From NCBI RefSeq assembly GCF_017873815.1, contig NZ_JAGGKQ010000026.1, positions 1 through 40,901 on the forward strand: DNA of 40,901 nucleotides. Reading direction: 5' to 3'. The stretch comes from Halorubrum alkaliphilum (GTDB lineage Archaea; Halobacteriota; Halobacteria; Halobacteriales; Haloferacaceae). Position numbers and translations under genes: made by a program. Shown here piece by piece: positions 14,181-21,100 of this stretch (position 1 is the stretch's first letter; each line of letters starts with the position of its first letter). The notes under the pieces were generated by a model. The model had not been told where the DNA came from. It saw only the letters and a program-made list of their open reading frames with translations, and searched no databases.

Positions 14181-15315
14181 GAATGTTCTCAGCACCATTC
14201 ACGTCCGCGTTCGCTACTGTACCACACTCATCGCAGACATACAGGCCACGTTCGACACGCTGACTGTCATCTGTATGGTCGCACGCCGAACACGACTTCG
14301 ATGTATCGCGTTCCGACACCAACTCCACGTCGATGCCTTCGGCTTCCGCCTTGTACTCGAGTAGCGTTGTGAAGCGGTCGAAAGCCCACCCGTGCAAGTC
14401 GAGATTGCCGTGGTCGCCCCAATTCCGAGAATCACCGTTCTCGTCGTCTTCTCGGATGCCGTCGAGATCGCCAACGACAAGCGTTCCGACGCCTCGTTCG
14501 ACACACTCCTCCACGAGTGCTTTCGAGAGTGCGTGCAAGAAGTGCGTCCGACGGCCCGTTCGTTTGCGGTCGAGGCGAGTGGCTTCACGGGACGAAGAAT
14601 CGTCGCACTTTGCTTTCTTCTTCGTGAAGTAGTATTCGTCCTCTTTGAGTGCGCCACCGGGATACAACACGGATTCACCGCCGAAGGAGACGGCCGCAAA
14701 GTTGCATATCCCGAGGTCAACACCAGCCACCTCGTCTCCCGGCGGTTCCGGGTCGATGGTGGTGCGACAGACGAATTGTAGTCGCCACTCGTCGCGTTTG
14801 TAGACGGCGCGAACCTGCTGAATGTCCCACTCGGTCAGATCAACATCCGGGCGAGTCTGGTACTCGCATAGGATGAAGTCTGACCGGTGTTCTTTGAGGT
14901 TCCGGCCTTTTGAGAGGCGGACGCGGGTGAACTGTGCGTCGTGCTTGAAGCCAGCCGCTTTGAACGACACAGTTGAACGCGGGTGGGAGTCTCCGTTTTT
15001 CCGGTAGCCGGGCGGTCGGGCACGGTCGTCGCCGTTCCGACGCTTACCGAACCAGCCGTTGAACGCTTCAGCGAGTTCTTCGAGAACGCGCTGACTGGAT
15101 TGAGAATGCAAGTCCGTATAGCGTTCGTGGCTTTTGAGTTCGGCTTTGAGTTCCCCGTCATCGGGTATCTCGCCCGTTTCGTCCCACTGTTCTTGTGCGT
15201 AGTAGCGACCGACGTTCCAGAGTTTTGAGGCGGCCCATCCGAGCTGATCGAGGTCGCCACGAACCTGTCGCTGGTTCGTGATCGTGGCCTCGAAGGTTCG
15301 GATGGTTCGACTCAT
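14041..15315 (-). CDS. tnpB: TnpB, RNA-guided RuvC nuclease-like protein
   Basis: A 424-residue protein related to the TnpB at 11582-12862 along its whole length. RuvC-I is GVDLGICNFAA (Asp200), the zinc ribbon cysteines are C342, C345, C361 and C364, and RuvC-III is NADVNGAENI (Asp371). RuvC-II again lacks the usual glutamate (VVGDLDGIRED, Gly282). The two proteins differ at many positions but keep this change, so it is a lineage feature rather than a recent mutation. The gene is intact from MSRTIRTFEATI to the stop at 14041. Confidence 0.9.
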   Translation of the reverse strand: MSRTIRTFEATITNQRQVRGDLDQLGWAASKLWNVGRYYAQEQWDETGEIPDDGELKAELKSHERYTDLHSQSSQRVLEELAEAFNGWFGKRRNGDDRARPPGYRKNGDSHPRSTVSFKAAGFKHDAQFTRVRLSKGRNLKEHRSDFILCEYQTRPDVDLTEWDIQQVRAVYKRDEWRLQFVCRTTIDPEPPGDEVAGVDLGICNFAAVSFGGESVLYPGGALKEDEYYFTKKKAKCDDSSSREATRLDRKRTGRRTHFLHALSKALVEECVERGVGTLVVGDLDGIREDDENGDSRNWGDHGNLDLHGWAFDRFTTLLEYKAEAEGIDVELVSERDTSKSCSACDHTDDSQRVERGLYVCDECGTVANADVNGAENIRQKVLPSLATDGGDRDNGWLAQPAVHLFDRSEGVFAPREQVVNREP

Positions 15316-15445
15316 TTTCTGGCTTCATAACTGGTTATGAACGATGTTCTGTTAATAGTGTCGGTTAGCGTGGAATATCCCGCCTTGCTACCGACGGTGG
15401 ATTGTGTAGGAGTTGTCGGCTGTATCCCCGCCCTGAAGGGCGGGG

Positions 15446-15642
15446 TTTTAGCCTTGTAACTTCCATAACCCAGTCACCCACATACGAGACGTACGCCCGC
15501 CATCGATCACGAAGCAAGCAGCGTCTCACGGCTGATTCGAGTATGAATTCATGGAACGAACACCATAGCAAAGGTCGAACGACGCCGTCGAGAGCTTCAG
15601 GAAGCCGCGGACGACGATCCGATCATCACTCGACTGCGACGC
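15446..15642. other. Spacer after element 2, with a possible gene remnant
   Basis: No complete gene is visible. The plus strand around 15570-15655 can be read as a charged stretch (VERRRRELQEAADDDPIITR) that looks like the tail of a protein, but it has no start and runs antisense into the TRAM gene. It may be what remains of a gene broken when the accessory island was inserted. Confidence 0.3.
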
Positions 15643-16152
15643 TCAGACCGCGTCGGATGGGTCCGCTTTGGCCGCGCTCTCCTCGGCCGCGCTCTCCTCT
15701 GTCGCGCCCTCGTCGCTCCGGTCGTCGAGGATCTCGGCGAAGCCGTAGGTGGGGTTCGTGTGCTGGACCTCCACCTCGACCTCGTCGTCGACGTCGGAGC
15801 CGGGGACGATGAGGACGTACCCCTCGCCGACGCGGGCGATCCCGTCGCCCTGCTGGCCCATGTCGTCGATCCGGACGGTGAGACGCTCGCCGACCGACAC
15901 CGGCTGGTCCGTCTGGTCGGGCCCGTCGGTCCGGCCGGAGCCGGCGGCGTCGGCGGAGCCGGTCGCGTCGGCGGAGCCGGTCGTCGACTCGTCGGGCGAG
16001 CCCTCCTCGAGCAGGTCGACGGTCACCTGGCAGACGTCGCCGGGGGACAGCGATCCGAGTTCGATCTCGCGGGACGGTATCTCAACAACGTAGCGGTCAC
16101 CAACACGTTCGAGACGCGCCGTGTACTTACACGACGGTGAATCAGCAGTCAT
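15643..16152 (-). CDS. TRAM-domain protein
   Basis: A 169-residue cytoplasmic protein. Residues ~1-45 form a small beta segment (ARLERVGDRYVVEIPSREIE), followed by a low-complexity Gly/Ser/Ala/Asp linker. A complete TRAM domain is at about 85-145: VGERLTVRIDDMGQQGDGIA, EGYVLIVPG and VEVEVQHTNPTYGFAEIL. TRAM is a nucleic-acid-binding OB-like barrel; in archaea stand-alone TRAM proteins are proposed RNA chaperones. The C-terminal ~25 residues are Glu/Ala-rich. Codon use is GC-rich and host-like, marking the right edge of the accessory island. Confidence 0.85.
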   Translation of the reverse strand: MTADSPSCKYTARLERVGDRYVVEIPSREIELGSLSPGDVCQVTVDLLEEGSPDESTTGSADATGSADAAGSGRTDGPDQTDQPVSVGERLTVRIDDMGQQGDGIARVGEGYVLIVPGSDVDDEVEVEVQHTNPTYGFAEILDDRSDEGATEESAAEESAAKADPSDAV

Positions 16153-16221
16153 TATAATCCGCCTGCACGTACCGGCGGTCCGCTCCTAATACCTTCGAAA
16201 CGCGCCTGCCCGCCGCCGTTG

Positions 16222-16269
16222 GTGGGTCGTCGGTGGCGTGGGTCGTCGGTGGCGTGGGTCGTCGGTGGC
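16222..16269. repeat. Three tandem 16-base repeats
   Basis: GTGGGTCGTCGGTGGC occurs three times in a row (16222-16237, 16238-16253, 16254-16269). Looser GTGTGATCGGGAGTCGG repeats follow at about 16280-16345. The tract lies upstream of the TRAM gene and codes nothing recognisable. Confidence 0.75.
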
Positions 16270-16381
16270 GTCCGTGGTCGGTGTGATCGGGAGTCGGCAC
16301 TCGGGGATCGGTGTGGTCGGTGGTCGATGTGATCGGGAGTCGGTGGGTAGTACGGTTTCGTGAGAAGGGTCCGTGGTCCGG

Positions 16382-16531
16382 TCAGGTGGTCACTACGTCT
16401 ATCTTGACGGTGTCGGCGTCGGAGTCCTCGCGCTCCGCGTCGGCCGAGGGCTCGTCGGCATCACTCGCCGCGCTCGCGGGCGCAGCCAGCAGAGACGCGC
16501 CCGCGATGGCGAGGAGGTCTCGTCGCTTCAT
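16382..16531 (-). CDS. 49-residue Tat-signal peptide protein
   Basis: The ORF starts MKRRDLLAIAGASLLAAPAS, a textbook twin-arginine signal (RR followed by a hydrophobic core and an Ala-X-Ala-type cleavage site). It leaves a mature part of only ~28 acidic residues (DADEPSADAEREDSDADTVK then IDVVTT). Tat substrates normally carry a folded domain, so this is either a truncated gene or a true small exported peptide. The stop is clean and no continuation is seen in other frames downstream. Confidence 0.5.
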   Translation of the reverse strand: MKRRDLLAIAGASLLAAPASAASDADEPSADAEREDSDADTVKIDVVTT

Positions 16532-16777
16532 GGAAGATGGGTTTTTCCGATGTGATAAACACTTTGTGGTTAACGACGTCGCAACTGCCCCCGATTCTCC
16601 CGCTTCGTCCGACTCACATCCGACGTGCGTCCGACGCCGGAGCGTCGGCGGGCCGCCGACGCGTCGGTCCGTCGATTCGTCAGTTCGTCGATTCGTCAGT
16701 CCGTCGATGGGAGTGGCCCGGGCGGTCGCGTGGACGGCCGATACGGTTATCTCGTCACCGCGCGTACGGGGGTCGAG

Positions 16778-17494
16778 ATGGTGCGAACGCTCGTGACGGA
16801 CGCGGAGCTTCTGTGGGTGCTGGAGTCGTTCGGGCGCGAGCGGCGGGCGACGGCGTCGGCGCTGGCCGAGCTGCTGCCGCTGGCGCCGACGTCGGTGGGC
16901 GTGCGCCTGCGGAGCCTGGAGCGCCGGGGGTACGCGACGCGGTCGGCGTCGCGCGGGCCGGTGGCGGCGAGGTGGTCGGTCACGGAGCGCGGGCGGGGGC
17001 TGGTCGCGGAGGCGGGGCTGCCGCCGGTCGCGGAGACGGATCTGGACGCGCGGTTCGCGGGGCGGGAGGCGACGATCGACCCGCGGACGGTGCTCGCGGC
17101 GGTCGCGGAGCTGGGCGGTGCGGAGGCGGAGCTGGGCGGTGCGTCGGCGGAGCGGGGCGGCTGGGTGCGGTCGAGTGCGGTGTACGCGGCGCTGCCGTAC
17201 TCGGCGGGGGCGATCCGGCGGCGGCTGCTGGCGTTGCGCGCGGCGGGGCTGGTCGAGCGGGACGCCGAGGGGCGGACCCATCGCTGGCGCGTGACGGACG
17301 CGGGGCGCGTGCGGCGCGCGAGCGCGGGGGTCGCGAGCGCGCGGCTCGCGGGCGTGGGGGCCGCGGGCACGGGGGTCGCGCGCGAGGCGCGTGCGGGGTC
17401 ACTGGGTAGTTTCGGTCGGGATCTGGGTACTCCCGGTCGGGATCCGTCGGTCGAGGACGACGGGGTCGGCTCGCGGGGCGGGAAGGCGGTCTGA
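16778..17494 (+). CDS. GC-rich protein with two winged helices
   Basis: A 238-residue protein. The first winged helix is at about 5-70 (ATASALAELLPLAPTSVGVR, then GYATRSASRGPVAARWSVTE) and the second at about 125-185 (SSAVYAALPYSAGAIRRRLL, then AGLVERDAEGRTHRWRVTDA). The start at MVRTLVTDAELLWVL was chosen because upstream codons read through direct repeats and lack protein-like sequence. GC content is higher than in any neighbour, and the C-terminal ~50 residues are Ala/Gly/Arg-rich. This is probably a DNA-binding regulator; its targets are unknown, though the surface locus begins 380 bases downstream. Confidence 0.75.
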   Translation: MVRTLVTDAELLWVLESFGRERRATASALAELLPLAPTSVGVRLRSLERRGYATRSASRGPVAARWSVTERGRGLVAEAGLPPVAETDLDARFAGREATIDPRTVLAAVAELGGAEAELGGASAERGGWVRSSAVYAALPYSAGAIRRRLLALRAAGLVERDAEGRTHRWRVTDAGRVRRASAGVASARLAGVGAAGTGVAREARAGSLGSFGRDLGTPGRDPSVEDDGVGSRGGKAV

Positions 17495-17870
17495 GTCGGG
17501 GTTTTAGTCGGCAACTACTCCGTGGGGGGCGGACGTATGGAGTTGTTTATCTGGTGGACGTGTTCGGCTGGTGATGTGCGTCGGGCGGGATCGGCTCGCG
17601 GATCGTCGGGGTCGGGGTCGGGCGATATTTCCGAATACTGTCGAGTAACCAAGGATTAATATGGACTCGTGAGGATCGATCTGACACACACGTGCATGCG
17701 TGTGTTGTTCTTAACGACTCATGAACGGCACAGGAGTTGCAGTGGGTTGCAGAACGATCGGTAATAGTCTACCGTTACCTATAAGTAATGGACCTTTGAA
17801 TAGGGGAAACGTAGCGTGAGTAAGTGCTACGCGGTGACACCCACGGATCACGAGACACCATGAGACCGTT
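17495..17870. promoter_or_regulatory. Intergenic region before the surface locus
   Basis: No gene was found. It contains a 20-base inverted repeat ACACACG-N6-CGTGTGT (17686-17705), a TATA-like CCTATAAGT (17778-17786) that would start a transcript near 17810, and a GTAGC/GCTAC hairpin just after (about 17811-17832). These are candidate operator, promoter and leader structures for the operon beginning at 17871. Confidence 0.45.
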
Positions 17871-18041
17871 ATGAGTCAGGCGATGACAGAGAACAACAGT
17901 ACAGACGACACTGCCCGGACCACGATCGAGGTAGACCGCGAGGTCTGGCGGAAGGTCCGTGCAGAGGCAGTCGGCGAGGGCAAGAACATCTCGGAGAAGC
18001 TCGAGGAGATACTCCGCGAGTACTTCGAGGACGATGCCTGA
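17871..18041 (+). CDS. Small ribbon-helix-helix protein
   Basis: A 56-residue ORF. After a polar start (MSQAMTENNSTDD) it reads TARTTIEVDREVWRKVRAEA and GKNISEKLEEILREYFEDD, the strand-helix-helix of an Arc/CopG-type DNA-binding dimer. A shorter start at 17883 is possible. It overlaps the next small ORF by 8 bases (ATGCCTGA) and lies 114 bases before the giant surface gene in the same direction. RHH proteins usually repress their own operon, so it may regulate the surface genes; no partner toxin is next to it. Confidence 0.65.
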   Translation: MSQAMTENNSTDDTARTTIEVDREVWRKVRAEAVGEGKNISEKLEEILREYFEDDA

Positions 18042-18108
18042 GATCACACAGATGCAATCGAAAACACACGACCGGAACGACCGGTACGACGGAGGCGTAG
18101 AGTTATGA
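18034..18108 (+). CDS. 24-codon overlapping micro-ORF
   Basis: It begins MPEITQMQSKTHDRNDRYDG and ends at a TGA overlapping the next ATG (ATGA). It overlaps the RHH gene end by 8 bases. It may be a leader-type coupling ORF rather than a functional protein. The evidence is the unbroken chain of overlaps, not homology. Confidence 0.35.
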   Translation: MPEITQMQSKTHDRNDRYDGGVEL

Positions 18109-18158
18109 CAGGTAACAGTGATGCGGGAGCGGCCAGCCCGCAGGAGGTGAGAGCATGA
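18105..18158 (+). CDS. 17-codon overlapping micro-ORF
   Basis: It reads MTGNSDAGAASPQEVRA. A Shine-Dalgarno-like GGAGG (18091-18095) precedes its ATG, and its stop overlaps the start of the 1665-residue gene by ATGA. A strong GGAGGTGA (18143-18150) inside it serves the next gene. It is probably a translational-coupling element. Confidence 0.35.
   Translation: MTGNSDAGAASPQEVRA
18143..18150 (+). promoter_or_regulatory. Strong Shine-Dalgarno site of the giant surface gene
   Basis: GGAGGTGA ends 4 bases before the ATG at 18155. Such sites are uncommon before haloarchaeal leaderless genes, which supports translation from inside a polycistronic message. Confidence 0.65.
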
Positions 18159-21100
18159 GTGGTCGGAAGCAGAAGATTCGTGCAGCTTTCCTCTCGATGA
18201 TCATGGTACTGTCTGTAGTTGCCATGGCAGGAGCATTTGCTGGAAGTGCTGCTGCGACACCACAAAATGTTGATCTTGTTGATGTTGATCCTGATGAGGT
18301 TGTCCAGGATCAAACAGTTGATCACGAAATTGAAACCTTTGCAGATGAGATTGATGTTGATACCGGTGAGGTCGCCAGTAGTATTGACGTAAGAATTGAA
18401 GTTACACTTAGTGATGGAGAATTCGACTCAGCGCCTGCCGAGGAAGATGTTACGCTGACAAGTGGGGGAGATACTGTAGAAGGCACCGATGCTGCAGTTG
18501 ACGACATTAGCCTACAGGCCGGTGAAAGTACACTCCGCGTTGATTATGACTCCGATGTAAGCGGTGGTGACATTACTGGCGGCTCCGAGGACATCACTCT
18601 GACTGTTGACTCTGTAGATATAGATCACGCAGATAACACCGATGACGTTGACATCACCGTCTCATACGAAGATAATGATGGTCCATCCGACCAGGTATTT
18701 GTCGGTGCTATTAATGTCTTAGCCAATGATGGTGTGTCGATCGATAACGCAGGCACTCCTGCGGACATTGCAGCTGGTGACGATGATGTGACTCAAGACC
18801 TCGCTGCGGAGGAAGATATTGAGATCACCGTTCCCGAAGATGGCGACCGCACGCAGGTTCGGTACGACCTCAACACGCTCACTGACCTCGGTGTAGATAT
18901 CAGCGAGGCCGAGCTTGGTGACTACTCTGCTACCGGTGACACGATCATCGACTCGAACGTTGACGAGGACGACGAGACACTCCGTTTCGTTGTCGAACAG
19001 GATGGTAGCGAAATAGAGTTCTCACAGCTCGAACTGGACGGTCTTGACACGAGTGACGTGAGCACTCAGACTGGACTCGATTACCGTGTCACGATCGACT
19101 ACCAGAACCTTGACGTCTTCGCAGACTTCGACACTGATGACGTCGCTCGGACTGGTACGTTCAACCTCGCGTTCATCGAGGTTGAAAACCTTGCTCAAGA
19201 GGATCGTGAAGTCTTCACGAATGTGAATGATGCACTCACGAGCAACCTGCACGATAACGACGAGGACGTCGTCATACGCTTCGCGGGCGGTACCTACGAG
19301 TTCAGTGGTGAAACGATCGGTGCTGACAACGATCAACTCGAAATCCGTCCGGTTGAGAATGACGACGTGACGTTCCTCACCGATGAGGGAGCGCCTGATA
19401 CGACGTTCGACGTTGATGCTGAAGATGTAACAATCTTCAACGTCACATTCGACCAGAACGAGGAAACCGAGATCGCGCTCAACCTCCTTGACGAGGCTGA
19501 TCTAAGCGTTGAGGACAGCACCTTCGAGGGTATGGATGGCAGCGAAGACTACATCGTGTCCCAGGAAGGTGCTGATCTTGACATTGATGGGAGTACTTTT
19601 GAGGGCGAGGATGAAGCTGAATCCGCAGTCTCCGTCGGTACAACCGGCGATGAGGGCTCTCTGAGTGTCACTGACAGCACGCTGAACGAGACTGATACTG
19701 CACTCGATCTGTCCGAAGATCTCAGTGACATTGACGCTATTACCGTCGAGAACAACGAGTTCAACGCAAACGACTTCCATATCGATGACGACGGTGACAA
19801 CATCGACCTCGATGCTGCCTTCGACGACAACACGTTCGATCAGTACGTCATCGTCGAAGATATCGCTGATGAAATAATCGACGGTATCTACGGCGACCTT
19901 GATACCGCCGTTGACGAGGACACGGCAGACGATCTCGATGAAGAGACCGTCACCATTACTGGTGAGCACGAGCTCGACGGCTCGACCATCAACATTGCGG
20001 GTAGCGCAGACGATGTAGTTATCACTTCACCCACTGATGTCGACGCTGAAGACGTCGAAATCATCGGTGATAGTGATACGGATGTTATCGTGATTGACGA
20101 CGGTGTTGATGATCTTGAAGTGTCCGGGCTTACGATTCTGGCTGATGACGGTGGATCCGACGCTCGTGCAATCACGGATGGTGGCACCAACGAGATCCGC
20201 GATCTTGTCATCTCGGATAACGTGTTCGTGCTTGAAGGCGACGATGACGTTGCTGCCATTGACCTTGATCAGAGTAACGATGTCATCGACGTTGAAATTG
20301 ACAGTAACACCTTCGAGCCCGAAGATGAGGGTGACGAATATGACGCGATCAACATCGACGTGCTTGAAGACGATGGTTCAGCGAGTGCTGACATCACGAA
20401 CAACGTGATTGAGTCTGCGGATAACGGACTCACCACGGGCGCAATTGACGCTGATGACCTCTCGATTGAAGTTAGCGGCAACTCCCTGCTCAACGTGACT
20501 GCTGCATCCGGAGACGGTATCCAGTTCGACGTCGAAGATGGGATCGATAGTCTAGAGGTCTCGAACAACCATATCGCTGGCGACGAGGACGGCAGTGATG
20601 CGACGGGTATCGACCTTGCTCTCGACGATCAGAGTGAGGACGTCGATGTCTCGGCCAACACCGTCGTTGGTCTTGATGAAGGTACTGCGTTGGTACTGGA
20701 CGATGATGAAGCCGAGCCCGCGCCGACTGTCGAGGATAACGTCTTCGACAACAACGAGGAACATATCGACTTCACGTCTGCTGAAAACGAGGTCGACGAC
20801 CTACTCGAAGACAACACGTTTGAGACGATGCTGATCGTCACCGAGGAGGTTGACGACTTCGATGATGCCGTCGAAGACGGCGACCTTCGAGAGGACACGA
20901 TCTTCGGCCTCCTCGCTGGTGTCGAGGGTGTCCCGTCAACTGGTGACGGCGACTACGTCTTCGTCGGTGCAGGTGAGTACGTCGAAGCTGACGATGGTGC
21001 AGAAGTTATCGACGTAACTGAATCTGAGGTCACATTCGAGAGCCTCGAAGGCGCAGAGGAAACGGGGATCGTGAATGAACACGAACAGGACACGATCGTC

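Larger units (their letters stand above)
13990..15445 (-). mobile_element. IS1341-type (TnpB-only IS200/IS605) element 2
   Basis: Same orientation and organisation as element 1. The right end starts TTGACATCCTCCCCGCCCTG at 13990, and the left end is the perfect hairpin CCCCGCCCTGAAGGGCGGGG at 15426-15445. The left flank 15367-15425 (AGCGTGGAATATCC...) matches 12908-12970 of element 1. The stem bases differ between the two elements but keep pairing, which indicates selection for the hairpin as the TnpA recognition site. No tnpA is present. Confidence 0.75.

Noticed and set aside
16382-17281. 299-codon minus frame joining the Tat peptide upstream
   Set aside because: Residues before MKRRDLLA are Pro/Arg-rich antisense of the GC-rich regulator gene; a Tat signal must be N-terminal, so the short ORF is the real one.
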